A stretch of 64,000 nt of DNA from Collinsella tanakaei (GTDB lineage: Bacteria > Actinomycetota > Coriobacteriia > Coriobacteriales > Coriobacteriaceae): positions 211,875 to 275,874 of the forward strand of contig NZ_JAUDCO010000003.1 of NCBI RefSeq assembly GCF_030373545.1, written 5' to 3'. The notes under the pieces are model-generated. The model worked only from the letters and a program-made list of their open reading frames with translations. It was not told where the DNA came from and did not search any database. This document shows, piece after piece, positions 45,602 through 54,020 of the stretch (the first letter of the stretch is position 1; every line of letters starts with the position of its first letter). The position numbers and the translations under genes are program-made.

Positions 45602-47836
45602 ATGGGTCCTCGCGAGCGCAACATCCGCCGTCGCTCCAAGACGCATACACTCCCTGCCATCATCGCCTCGTTCTTCGGGTTCTTCCTGATCTTCTGCGTG
45701 GCGTTCGGCATCGGCATGATCGGCAACGTGAACCGTTGGCTCTCCGATCTGCCCGACTACACCAACACCGACAACTACCTCGTGTCGGAGCCTACGACCA
45801 TCCTGGACTCCACGGGCACCGAGATCGCGAGCCTCTACGTCCAGAACCGTGAGATCGTCGACTACGACCAGATCTCGCCCTACGTACTCGAGGGCATCGT
45901 GGACGTCGAGGATGAGCGCTTCTACGAGCATCCCGGCGTCGACATCATCGGCATCGGCCGCGCGGTGGTCAGCCAGCTCACCGGCGGATCAGAAGGCGCC
46001 TCGACCATCACCCAGCAGCTCGTGCGCAACACCATCCTGTCCGAGGAGCAGTTCGACAACACCATCGAGCGCAAGGTGCGCGAGGCCTGGATCGCCCTGC
46101 AGATGGAAAAGATCTTCTCCAAGGAGGAGATCCTCACCATGTACCTCAACACCATCTATTACGGCCACGGCGCCTACGGCATCCAGGCGGCTGCGCAGAC
46201 CTACTTCTCCAAGAACGCGAGCGACCTCACGCTCCCCGAGGCCGCGCTGCTTGTGGGCCTGCCCAACGCCCCGGACTACCTGGACCCGACCAAGAACCCC
46301 GAGGGCGCTGTCGACCGCCGCAACAAGGTGCTCGACAACATGCTGCGCCTGGGCTCCATCTCCCAGGAGGAGCATGACGAGGCACAGGCCGCCGAGCTCG
46401 TGCTCGACGTCACCGAGCAGCCCATCAACGGCATCTACGCGCAGCCGTACTTCGTCGAGTACGTCCGCAACCTGCTGTCCAACGAGTTCACCACCGACGC
46501 GCTGTTCGCCGGCGGCCTCACCATCAAGACGACCATCGACCCCGTCATCCAGGCGGCGGCCGAGGAAGCCGCAACTGACCGCATGGACAGCCTGGGCAAC
46601 GACGAGCTCGAGGTCGGCATGACCGTCATCGACCCCAAGACCGGCTACATCAAGGCCATGGTCGGCGGCCGCGACTACTACGCCGACGACGAGCACGTGA
46701 ACCACGCCACCTCGCGCCGCTCCACGGGCTCGACCTTCAAGGCCTACACGCTCGCCGCGGCCATCGAGGACGGCATGGACCCGTTCAACACCTACATCAA
46801 CTGCAGCTCGCCCATGCAGATCACGCCCGACTACCGCCTGCAGAACTACGGCGGCTACTCCTACGGCGTCCGCTCGCTCGCTTCGGCGACCGCGATCTCG
46901 TCCAACACCGGCTACGTTCAGGTCGCCCTGGCGATCGGCAACGACAAGATCATCGACATGTGCGAGCGCCTGGGCATCGACACCGAGGCGGCCGGTATGG
47001 ACCCGGCAGCGGCGTCGCTCACCCTCACCGGCGGCTCCTGGGGCTGCTCCACGCTCGAGATGGCCGAGGCGTTCGCCACGTTCGCCGCGGGCGGCGAGCA
47101 CCGCGAGGCCGTCGCGATCACCGAGATCACCAACCGCGAGGGCGAAATCCTCTACCAGCACGAGGACGAGCCCGAGCAGGCCATCTCCGGCGGCGTCGCC
47201 AATGCGGTCAACCAGGTGCTCGAGGGCGTCATGACCGGCGAGGGCACCGGCGCACCCGGCTACCCCTACGCCATCAACCAGCCCGTCGCCGGCAAGACCG
47301 GTACGGGCGGTTCGGCGAGCGACACCACCGACCTGTGGGTCTGCGGCTACACCCCGCAGCTCTCCGTGGCCATCTGGGTGGGCCGCTCCAGCGGCAACGC
47401 CGCCATCCCCTACCTGCACACCCAGGATACGGTCCTGCCCATCTTCCGCGAGTTCATGAACGCTGTCTTGGCCGAGACGCCCTATGAGGACTTCCCGGCA
47501 AGCGACGAGACGCCCGAGTACAAGTCGCAGAGCGAGTGGAAGTTCTCTGGCGGCAACTACGGCGGCGCATCCGAGGACGACGGTGACGGCGAGTACACCG
47601 AGCCGACCGAGGGTAACGAGACCACCGGTACGGAAACCGAGCCGAGCGACGAGAACGGCGGCACCACCGGCGGCAACACCGGTGGCAACGGCGGGGCAAC
47701 CACGCCGGTCCCCGAGCCTGAGCCGGAGCCCGAACCCGAGCCCGAACCCGAGCCGGAGCCGGAACCCGAGCCTGAACCGGAGCCTGAACCGGAACCTGAG
47801 CCGACGCCTCCTGTCGAGGAAGGCGGCGCGGCGTAG
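45602..47836 (+). CDS. Class A penicillin-binding protein (bifunctional transglycosylase/transpeptidase)
   Basis: A 744-residue protein starting at the ATG at 45602 (GGAGG upstream). One N-terminal membrane helix (IIASFFGFFLIFCVAFGIGM) precedes the GT51 glycosyltransferase domain with VEDERFYEHPGVDIIGIGRA and EGASTITQQLVRNTILSEEQ. The transpeptidase motifs are S377-T-F-K380, S433-S-N435 and K565-T-G-T. The enzyme polymerises and cross-links peptidoglycan. The last 75 residues are a low-complexity tail, with Thr/Gly/Asn-rich residues and then about 18 Pro-Glu repeats, likely outside the membrane and in the wall. The gene ends with a strong terminator. Confidence 0.95.
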   Translation: MGPRERNIRRRSKTHTLPAIIASFFGFFLIFCVAFGIGMIGNVNRWLSDLPDYTNTDNYLVSEPTTILDSTGTEIASLYVQNREIVDYDQISPYVLEGIVDVEDERFYEHPGVDIIGIGRAVVSQLTGGSEGASTITQQLVRNTILSEEQFDNTIERKVREAWIALQMEKIFSKEEILTMYLNTIYYGHGAYGIQAAAQTYFSKNASDLTLPEAALLVGLPNAPDYLDPTKNPEGAVDRRNKVLDNMLRLGSISQEEHDEAQAAELVLDVTEQPINGIYAQPYFVEYVRNLLSNEFTTDALFAGGLTIKTTIDPVIQAAAEEAATDRMDSLGNDELEVGMTVIDPKTGYIKAMVGGRDYYADDEHVNHATSRRSTGSTFKAYTLAAAIEDGMDPFNTYINCSSPMQITPDYRLQNYGGYSYGVRSLASATAISSNTGYVQVALAIGNDKIIDMCERLGIDTEAAGMDPAAASLTLTGGSWGCSTLEMAEAFATFAAGGEHREAVAITEITNREGEILYQHEDEPEQAISGGVANAVNQVLEGVMTGEGTGAPGYPYAINQPVAGKTGTGGSASDTTDLWVCGYTPQLSVAIWVGRSSGNAAIPYLHTQDTVLPIFREFMNAVLAETPYEDFPASDETPEYKSQSEWKFSGGNYGGASEDDGDGEYTEPTEGNETTGTETEPSDENGGTTGGNTGGNGGATTPVPEPEPEPEPEPEPEPEPEPEPEPEPEPEPEPTPPVEEGGAA
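47711..47810 (+). repeat. Tandem CCNGAR repeat coding for a Pro-Glu tail
   Basis: Within the PBP gene, about 100 bases are built of Pro and Glu codons in alternation (CCC/CCG/CCT with GAG/GAA). The synonymous codon mix suggests age and selection on the amino-acid pattern. Such slippage-prone arrays vary in length between strains. Confidence 0.75.
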
Positions 47837-47850
47837 ACCGACCAATCTTT

Positions 47851-47890
47851 GGGGACGGAAAGCCCACCGGCTTTCCGTCCCCTTCTTTTT
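47851..47890 (+). terminator. Rho-independent terminator of the PBP gene
   Basis: The 14-bp perfect stem GGGGACGGAAAGCC (47851-47864) with a CACC loop and the complement (47869-47882) is followed by TTCTTTTT. Confidence 0.95.
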
Positions 47891-48102
47891 GACGTCGTTG
47901 CTTAAGTGTTTTCTATTTGACGTCACTCGTTCGACGTTGTCTCGTGGACCTTCCCCATTCGACGTCGTTCGCTCGATGTTGTCGTTTGGCGCCACATCCC
48001 ACTTCAGCGTTTCGCGCCATACATCCGTTTTGTTGCATCGAGGTCTCAAGAGCAGCGCTCGCGCACCCATCACAGCCCCGGAACGCCACATGCACCGCCA
48101 AC
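47891..48102. repeat. Region with GACGTC-containing direct repeats
   Basis: No gene is seen between the PBP and argR terminators. Two 27-bp copies begin ATTTGACGTCACTCGTTC (47915) and ATTCGACGTCGTTCGCTC (47957), 42 bases apart, with five differences that are all transitions. A third partial copy starts at 47886 (TTTTTGACGTCGTTG). Each contains the palindrome GACGTC. Confidence 0.6.
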
Positions 48103-48136
48103 AAAAAAAGGGGAGGCGGCGAACCCTCTCCCCTTT
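48103..48136 (-). terminator. Rho-independent terminator of argR
   Basis: On the minus strand AAAGGGGA pairs with TCCCCTTT around a 13-base loop, followed by TTTTTTT. It lies 23 bases after the argR stop. Confidence 0.88.
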
Positions 48137-48158
48137 CAGCATCTCTTTGCGCGAACGA

Positions 48159-48596
48159 CTATTTGCGCACGCTGCGCAGCTTGGTGATCATGCGCTCGAA
48201 ACGCTCGCCCTGCTCGTCGCTCTTGGCGATGACAAGAATCGTGTCGTTGCCCGCAAGCGATCCCAGCACGTCGGAAAGCTCTGCGGCGTCGATGGCCGCG
48301 GCGATACCGGAAGCGGTACCCGGCTGTGCCTTGACCAGCACGAGGTTGTTGGCACGCATGACGTCGATCACGAGCTCGGACACCATGCGCTGCAGGTGAA
48401 GGTCCTCAGCCAGCACATAGACGCCCTCGGGAAGCTTGCGCAGGCCCATATCGGCGATATCTCGCGAAACCGTCGCCTGGGTGCAATCGAATCCACTCGC
48501 CTTGAGTTCTTCGACAAGCATTCGCTGCGTCCGCACGTCTTTGTTGCGAACGATCTCGCGAATCGCATCCTGGCGCCCGTTCCGCTTTTTAGCCAT
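48159..48596 (-). CDS. argR: Arginine repressor ArgR
   Basis: A 145-residue protein starting at the ATG at 48596 (MAKKRNGRQDAIREIVRNKD), with GGGAGG upstream. The winged-helix DNA-binding domain has RTQRMLVEELKASGFDCTQA then TVSRDIADMGLRKLPEG. The C-terminal arginine-binding trimer domain has VLVKAQPGTASGIAAAIDAA and VLGSLAGNDTILVI. ArgR controls arginine synthesis and breakdown genes with arginine as corepressor. None of these genes is nearby. The A/T-rich upstream DNA has repeated TGTCAC elements (48670-48690). Confidence 0.94.
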   Translation of the reverse strand: MAKKRNGRQDAIREIVRNKDVRTQRMLVEELKASGFDCTQATVSRDIADMGLRKLPEGVYVLAEDLHLQRMVSELVIDVMRANNLVLVKAQPGTASGIAAAIDAAELSDVLGSLAGNDTILVIAKSDEQGERFERMITKLRSVRK

Positions 48597-48837
48597 GGGC
48601 ACACAACCTCCCGCCACTGTCTTGCCTGTCCGTTAATTCCGCATTACTTTAGCGTCATAAAGAGTCTTATGTCACGATGTCACATGATTTAACACATATG
48701 ACTCAATTCTTCAAAAACCCTTGATTTTTGGATGCCATTCTGCATAGTCAGGCATATTTACACGCAAGCATGTATCCCCGCATCCGAAGCGCGTCGCACG
48801 GGAATGGCACCCGGCGCCACCATTTTGCCTGCTTATG

Positions 48838-49893
48838 CTATACGAGCGGCAAATGCGAGATGCGCGCGAACTCACGCAGGCGAGCGCCGAAGCAGCACCC
48901 CTGGGCGTTTCCCTTTGCCATCGGCCGATACATGATGCCGAACTCGTGGGAGTCGGGCTCCACCGCCCTGAGCGATTCCCGTGCGTCGTCCGCGTCAATC
49001 ATGCTTTGCACCTGCTCGACGCGCTCGTTGCTCGTGGCGCTGCTGCTCGTGCCCACGCTGGCGTTGTCGATGCACTCGATCAGCCGCCTCACATGGCGGC
49101 GATGGATGGGTCCCATGACGTCGGGATTGAGCTGGAGTCCCCATGCCGTGACGAGCCCCATGATCTGCGCGTGCTCGTCGGCGCAGCGCTCGGCCAGACG
49201 CGGGTCGAAGGCGCGCGAGGCCGCCGTCTTGTAGGAGACGGCGTGATAGCACGGGCTCTCGACGACGCCCATACGGCTTACATGGGCAATGCACGCCATG
49301 ATGTACGCGAACCCCTGCACCACCGTCGTCGATGCGCCATGGCTCGTCTGGGCGAGCGGACGGGCGACCAGCGCGCCCGCGGCGCCGTCGAACAAGCCGC
49401 GCTCGTACAGCACGCCCACGCGTCCGCGAATCTCCTCAGGGGTCGTCCAGGTCTCGTCGCCCCAACTCAGACAGCGCGAATCGCACGTGTCGCCCTTGCG
49501 GTCCCATGTGTCGGCCGAACGGGTCCCAAAGACGAGCTCGAGGTCGTCTTCGTCCGCGCGCTCGATAAGGACGCGCAGGTAGTCGGGAGCCAGCCAGTCG
49601 TCCTGCCGCATGAACGCAACGTAGTCGCCGCGCGCCGCCGCAAGCCCTGCGGCAAACCCCGCAAGCAGGTCATCCGATGCGCGCGTGATCACCTCGACGC
49701 GGATGTCGCGGTCGCGCGAGCTCTCGAGCATCGCAGGGGTGCGGTCGTGTGAGTCGCAGTCGACCGCGATGAACTCGATATTGGAAAGCGATTGGGAAAG
49801 CACGCTGTCGACGGCGCGCGTCAGGTGCCCTGCGCCGTCATGGACGGCCATGACGACGGATACGCGCGGTCGCTTTGGTGCTTGGTGGGCCAA
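48838..49893 (-). CDS. Glycosyltransferase family 2 protein
   Basis: About 351 residues. I prefer the TTG at 49893, since AGGAGG lies six bases upstream; the ATG two codons earlier touches that site. The GT-A fold is seen in RVSVVMAVHDGAGHLTRAVD, then SLSNIEFIAVDCDSHDRTPA and FAAGLAAARGDYVAFMRQDD. The metal-binding DxD position reads QDD (RQDDW). The C-terminal half is unlike standard GT2 enzymes and is rich in Ala, Arg and His. It most likely transfers a sugar in cell-surface polysaccharide synthesis. No other polysaccharide gene is close, and the acceptor is unknown. Confidence 0.8.
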   Translation of the reverse strand: MAHQAPKRPRVSVVMAVHDGAGHLTRAVDSVLSQSLSNIEFIAVDCDSHDRTPAMLESSRDRDIRVEVITRASDDLLAGFAAGLAAARGDYVAFMRQDDWLAPDYLRVLIERADEDDLELVFGTRSADTWDRKGDTCDSRCLSWGDETWTTPEEIRGRVGVLYERGLFDGAAGALVARPLAQTSHGASTTVVQGFAYIMACIAHVSRMGVVESPCYHAVSYKTAASRAFDPRLAERCADEHAQIMGLVTAWGLQLNPDVMGPIHRRHVRRLIECIDNASVGTSSSATSNERVEQVQSMIDADDARESLRAVEPDSHEFGIMYRPMAKGNAQGCCFGARLREFARISHLPLV

Positions 49894-50048
49894 CGTCATC
49901 CTCCTGGTGACACGGACTATACGGCCATGGTATCACCAGTCCGCGCCGCCCTCAGGCCCTCGCGGGCAGCGGAACCGCCGTCAACAGACGAATCACACTC
50001 CCCCATCACACCTTCGCCACGACCCGGCGCGAAATGGGCCGGGAGGCC

Positions 50049-50888
50049 CTAAGGACACACCGTAAGCGCGCCCTCGTCGTACTCGACATCCATGAAGCAC
50101 AAGCCGCAGGCGGGCGCCGTGGGGCCGGCCGCCGCACGGTCGCAGGCCGCAAGCACCTCGTCGATCCACGCCGGCTCGCGGCGATGGCAGCCGACCTCCA
50201 CCAGCGTCCCCACGATCGTGCGGACCATGGAGTGCAAGAAGGCGTTACCCCTGATGGTGAATGCCAGGCAATCCTCCCCCAGGTTGCGCTCAGGCGCGAA
50301 GGAGGCCTCCATGACGCAGCGGTGCGTGGGCTTGCCCACGGCCGAGGACGTCTTGCAGAAACTCTTGAAGTCGCGCTCGCCCAGCAGGCGCGAGGCGCCG
50401 TCCTGCATGGCGGCGACGTCGAGCGCGGGCCGGTGCCACCACGTGACCGGCCGCGTGAGCAGCGGCGGCGCGTCGCCGGTGGCGATGCGGTAGGTGTAGA
50501 CGCGCGAGCGGGCGTCGAAGCGCGCGGAGAAGTCGGGGCGCGCGTGATAGATCTCGCTTGCGGCGATGTCGCGCGGAAGCAGGGCGGCCAGCGCGCGCAT
50601 CCAGCGCTTCTGAGTCACCTCGAGCTCGTCCGCATACGCCGTGAAACTCACGTACTGCCCCACGGCGTGCACGCCGGCATCCGTGCGTCCCGCGCAGGTG
50701 AGCTCCACCTCGCGTCGCAAAAACGTCTCGAGCGCACGGCGGATCTCGCCGGCGACGGTCGTCTGACCAGGCTGCTCGGCAAACCCCGCATAGCCCGCTC
50801 CGTCATAGCCGATGCGCATGACAATCGTGCCATCGGCCGGCCGCTCATCCACGTTCTCGTACGCGCAGGCACTCTGCTCGTCAGCCAT
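50049..50888 (-). CDS. truA: tRNA pseudouridine synthase TruA
   Basis: A 279-residue protein from the ATG at 50888 (AGGGGAG upstream). The catalytic motif is CAGRTDAGVHAVGQYVSF with D70. RIGYDGAGYAGFAEQPGQTT and GNAFLHSMVRTIVGTLVEVG are further TruA hallmarks. It converts uridines 38-40 in the tRNA anticodon arm to pseudouridine. It lies 23 bases after ecfT, in the usual rplQ-ecf-truA order of Gram-positive bacteria. Confidence 0.96.
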   Translation of the reverse strand: MADEQSACAYENVDERPADGTIVMRIGYDGAGYAGFAEQPGQTTVAGEIRRALETFLRREVELTCAGRTDAGVHAVGQYVSFTAYADELEVTQKRWMRALAALLPRDIAASEIYHARPDFSARFDARSRVYTYRIATGDAPPLLTRPVTWWHRPALDVAAMQDGASRLLGERDFKSFCKTSSAVGKPTHRCVMEASFAPERNLGEDCLAFTIRGNAFLHSMVRTIVGTLVEVGCHRREPAWIDEVLAACDRAAAGPTAPACGLCFMDVEYDEGALTVCP

Positions 50889-50911
50889 GTCGCGCTCCCC
50901 TTTCCACATCT

Positions 50912-51712
50912 TCACACAAACCGGGCCATAACCGGAATCGCAATACACACCGACAACCCCACAATAAGAACCGCCGCATCGCGCGGGCGCAGGCGCCCCA
51001 TCGTCACCAAGGACCCATCCGACGTGCCGTAGCAGCGCGCCTCCATGGATTCGCCCAGGCGCTCGGCGCGCCGGAAGAGGCTGACGACGAGCGGCGTGAG
51101 CACCGATGCCCACGACGAGATCCGCGTCACCAGGCCCCCGTGATCGAAATCAACGCCACGCGAGCGCTGGGCGAGCTGGATGCGGGAGGACTCCTCGGAC
51201 ACGATCGGGATGAACCGCAGGGCAAGCGAGAGCATAAGGCCGATATCGGCAACGGGAACACCCAGGCGCGCCAGCGGCGACAGCAGGCTCACGCAGGCGT
51301 CAGCGAGCTGGGGCGGCGTGGTCGAAGACGACACGACGAGCGCCAGACCCAGCAGGATGACGATGCGCGCCACCGCGAGCAGGCCGCGCAGGGCGCCAGC
51401 GGTATCGATGCCGATCGGCCCCGCGAGCGCGATATCGCCATGGCCGTCAAGGGCGAGCGCGTTGGCGGCGAGCGTGAACGCCAAGATGAACGCCACGGGC
51501 GCAAGCGCGCGCAGATGGGCGGCGACGTCCAAGCGCGCAAGCGCGCACAGGCCGACCAGCACGGCGACCCACGCGAAGAAGACCCAGGACGCCCCGGTGG
51601 CGAACACGCCGATGGCGCAGGCCAGCAACAGCAGGATCTTCACGCGGGCGTCCATACGGGCAGGGGCCGTGTCGCGCGCCACGAACGAGCCGAGCGGGTT
51701 GGTAAGCCTCAT
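50912..51712 (-). CDS. ecfT: Energy-coupling factor transporter transmembrane protein EcfT
   Basis: A 266-residue membrane protein with five or six hydrophobic segments (first near RVKILLLLACAIGVFATGAS). Two coupling motifs are visible: AQRSRGVDFDHGG and MEARCYGTSDG, the A-R-G-type coupling helices. EcfT joins the ATPases to vitamin- or metal-specific S components. Its start overlaps the fused ATPase gene by four bases (ATGA type). No S component lies in this operon, so it is a shared (group II) module. Confidence 0.93.
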   Translation of the reverse strand: MRLTNPLGSFVARDTAPARMDARVKILLLLACAIGVFATGASWVFFAWVAVLVGLCALARLDVAAHLRALAPVAFILAFTLAANALALDGHGDIALAGPIGIDTAGALRGLLAVARIVILLGLALVVSSSTTPPQLADACVSLLSPLARLGVPVADIGLMLSLALRFIPIVSEESSRIQLAQRSRGVDFDHGGLVTRISSWASVLTPLVVSLFRRAERLGESMEARCYGTSDGSLVTMGRLRPRDAAVLIVGLSVCIAIPVMARFV

Positions 51713-53376
51713 CGCGCACCGCCCTCCAGCTCGCCGGCCAGACGCCGCACGAGCGCGACGGCCTGCGGCTCCTCCATTCGGGCGCGCGCGAAGGCACCCG
51801 GATCGTCAACCAGCGCACCGGGCGACCCGCCCCACACGACCCGTCCGGCGCTCATGAGCGCGACGCGGTCGGCGACAGCGAGCCACTCCTCGATATCGTG
51901 ACTGATGACCGCTACCGCCAGCCCCTCGCCCGCAAGGGTGCGCGCGAGCTCGTGCATGGCCGAGCGGCCCGCCGCATCGAGCCCCGCGGTCGGCTCATCA
52001 AGCATGTAGATGCGCGCACCGAGCGACAGCACCGACGCGACCGCGACACGGCGCGCCTGGCCGCCCGACAGGTCGAAGGGATAGCGGTCCATGAGCTCAG
52101 ACGGCAGACCGACAAGGTCCGCCGCGCGGCGCACGCGGGCATCCACCTCGCCCTCGTCGCAGCCGAGGTTGCGCGGGGCAAATGCGAGCTCGTCGGCGAC
52201 GCTCTCGCAGAACAGCTGGTCTTCAGGCCGCTGGAAGGCGACGCCCACGTCGCCCGTGCGCACGCGGGCGCCACCCACCTCGACTGACCCGGCGTCGGGT
52301 GCGATCAGCCCCGCCGCGACACATGACAGCGTCGACTTGCCCGAGCCGGACGCCCCCGCGATAAGCAGAACCTCGCCTGCGTGCACATTGACGGACACGC
52401 CATCCAGTGCGCGCTGGTCGCGGTCGTAGGAATAGCAGACCGACAGCAGGTCGATTGCCGATGCCCCCTGGGGACGGGGGGCGCGCCCATCGCCCAACAG
52501 CGCGGCGCGCATGCGCGCAAGCACCGTCGCGCCCGCCTGAGCATCGACGCACGAGCCCCTCAGAGCGTCTTCAAGCCACGACATGACCCCATCGAGGTCC
52601 ACGGGAGCACAAGCTTGATATCCAAGCGCGCAGACGGCTCTCAGCGCATCTACGCAGGGACTGGCGACAACCGTCGCATCCCAAAGGCTGCGCTCGGACA
52701 GCACGAGCTCGAGAGGGCTTCCGTCAAAGCGGATACGCCCCGCCTCGAGCACGACCGCGCGATCGGACGCGAGCACTTCGAGCGGGTCGTGCGTGATCTG
52801 CACGATGCCAAGACCGTCATCGGCGAGCGCACGAACGAGCGCGCGATGGCGCGGCCGCGCCGACGAGTCGAGCATCGAGGACGCCTCGTCGAGCACCAGA
52901 TAGCTCGGCTGCATGGCGAGCACGCCGGCAAAAGCGAGCAGCTGCTGCTCGCCACCGGACAGGGCGGTGGTGTCGCGCCTCTCGTAGCCCTCCAGCCCCA
53001 CGCGGGCGAGCGCGTCGGTCACGCGCGAGCGCAGCTCGTCGCCACGCGCACCGAGGTTGCGCGGACCGAAGGCGACCTCGTCGTACACGACCGTCGACAC
53101 GAGCTGGTCGAAGGGATGCTGGCGCACAAAGCCCACGCGGCGCCTCACCTCGCGGCGGGATGCCGCATCGCGGGCAGGATCGCATCCGTCGACCTCGATG
53201 CGGCCGGTATCCGCCAAGCGCATACCCACGAGCAAAGCGCCGAGCGTCGACTTGCCCGACCCGTTGGCGCCGATGAGCGAGACGACCTCGCCCGGGCGCA
53301 CCGACAGGGACACGCCATCGAGCGCACGCGGCGCATCGGGGCTGTAGCGCGCCGTCACGTCAGTGGCGATAAGCAT
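51709..53376 (-). CDS. Fused energy-coupling factor ATPase (EcfA1-EcfA2)
   Basis: A 555-residue protein with two ABC ATPase domains in tandem. The ATG at 53376 (GAGGAGG eight bases upstream) is preferred over a GTG nine bases earlier. Domain 1 has GANGSGKST (about 36-44), TTALSGGEQQLLAFAGVLAM and LVLDEASSML. Domain 2 has GASGSGKST (about 343-351), FDLSGGQARRVAVASVL and MLDEPTAGLD. In most bacteria the two ATPases are separate genes. It powers ECF-type uptake of vitamins or nickel/cobalt together with EcfT. Domain 1 has a short Q-loop region and a Ser in place of the usual Pro-Thr after DEA. Confidence 0.93.
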   Translation of the reverse strand: MLIATDVTARYSPDAPRALDGVSLSVRPGEVVSLIGANGSGKSTLGALLVGMRLADTGRIEVDGCDPARDAASRREVRRRVGFVRQHPFDQLVSTVVYDEVAFGPRNLGARGDELRSRVTDALARVGLEGYERRDTTALSGGEQQLLAFAGVLAMQPSYLVLDEASSMLDSSARPRHRALVRALADDGLGIVQITHDPLEVLASDRAVVLEAGRIRFDGSPLELVLSERSLWDATVVASPCVDALRAVCALGYQACAPVDLDGVMSWLEDALRGSCVDAQAGATVLARMRAALLGDGRAPRPQGASAIDLLSVCYSYDRDQRALDGVSVNVHAGEVLLIAGASGSGKSTLSCVAAGLIAPDAGSVEVGGARVRTGDVGVAFQRPEDQLFCESVADELAFAPRNLGCDEGEVDARVRRAADLVGLPSELMDRYPFDLSGGQARRVAVASVLSLGARIYMLDEPTAGLDAAGRSAMHELARTLAGEGLAVAVISHDIEEWLAVADRVALMSAGRVVWGGSPGALVDDPGAFARARMEEPQAVALVRRLAGELEGGAR

Positions 53377-53426
53377 GGCGAACACCTCCTCGGCCGCTCT
53401 GATACGACAGTCTCGCCCGCACGTTA

Positions 53427-53460
53427 CACAAAAAAGGGCACGTCGGCAAGACGTGCCCTT
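53427..53460 (-). terminator. Rho-independent terminator of the alpha operon
   Basis: The 11-bp perfect stem AAGGGCACGTC (53434-53444 with 53450-53460) has a GGCAA loop and, on the minus strand, a TTTTTT tail. It ends transcription after rplQ, 29 bases past the stop. Confidence 0.93.
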
Positions 53461-53488
53461 CTTAACACTGACGGATGCAGCAACCGTG

Positions 53489-53989
53489 TTACTCGGCAGC
53501 CTGCTCCTCGGCGACCTCCTCGGTCGCAGCCTCCTCGACGGGAGCCTCCTCGGCGGGAGTCTCGACCTTCTTGGGGGCCTTCTTGGCCTCGGTGGCCTTC
53601 TTGGGCGCAGCGGCCTTCTTGACGACCGGCTCGGAGACGATCTCGATGATGACCATCTCGGCGTTGTCGCCCTTGCGGTGACCGAGCTTCATGATGCGGG
53701 TGTAACCGCCGTTGCGGTCGGCCCACATGCCCTGAGCGGCCTTCTCGAAGATCTCCTTCACCAGGTCCTTATCGCCGAGCTTGGCGATGGCCAGACGACG
53801 GGAGTGCAGGTCGCCCTTCTTGGCCCAGGTGATGATGGGCTCGACGTAGCCGCGAAGCGCCTTGGCGCGGGTCTCGGTCGTCTTGATGCGGTCGTTGGTG
53901 AAGAGCGCCTTGGCGAGGCTCTTCTTCATGGCCTTGGTGTGGCTCGCGTCGGTGCCGAGCTTCAGGCCCTTCTTCCTGTTATGACGCAT
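53489..53989 (-). CDS. rplQ: 50S ribosomal protein L17 with long C-terminal tail
   Basis: A 166-residue protein (MRHNRKKGLKLGTDASHTKA). GAGGAG lies upstream. The first ~118 residues are the L17 core (TRIMKLGHRKGDNAEMVIIE). The last 45 are a Lys/Pro/Glu/Ala-rich tail ending VAEEQAAE. L17 lies near the peptide exit tunnel. A tail of this kind is an addition to the usual 115-130 residue protein. It is the last gene of the alpha operon, followed by a terminator. Confidence 0.95.
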   Translation of the reverse strand: MRHNRKKGLKLGTDASHTKAMKKSLAKALFTNDRIKTTETRAKALRGYVEPIITWAKKGDLHSRRLAIAKLGDKDLVKEIFEKAAQGMWADRNGGYTRIMKLGHRKGDNAEMVIIEIVSEPVVKKAAAPKKATEAKKAPKKVETPAEEAPVEEAATEEVAEEQAAE

Positions 53990-54020
53990 AGGTATGGTCT
54001 CCTCTATTACCGATAGGGCA

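Noticed and set aside
45989..48142. 717-residue minus-strand open frame opposite the PBP gene
   Set aside because: Antisense shadow; the class A PBP motifs on the plus strand are complete, and this frame runs through the terminators at both gene ends.
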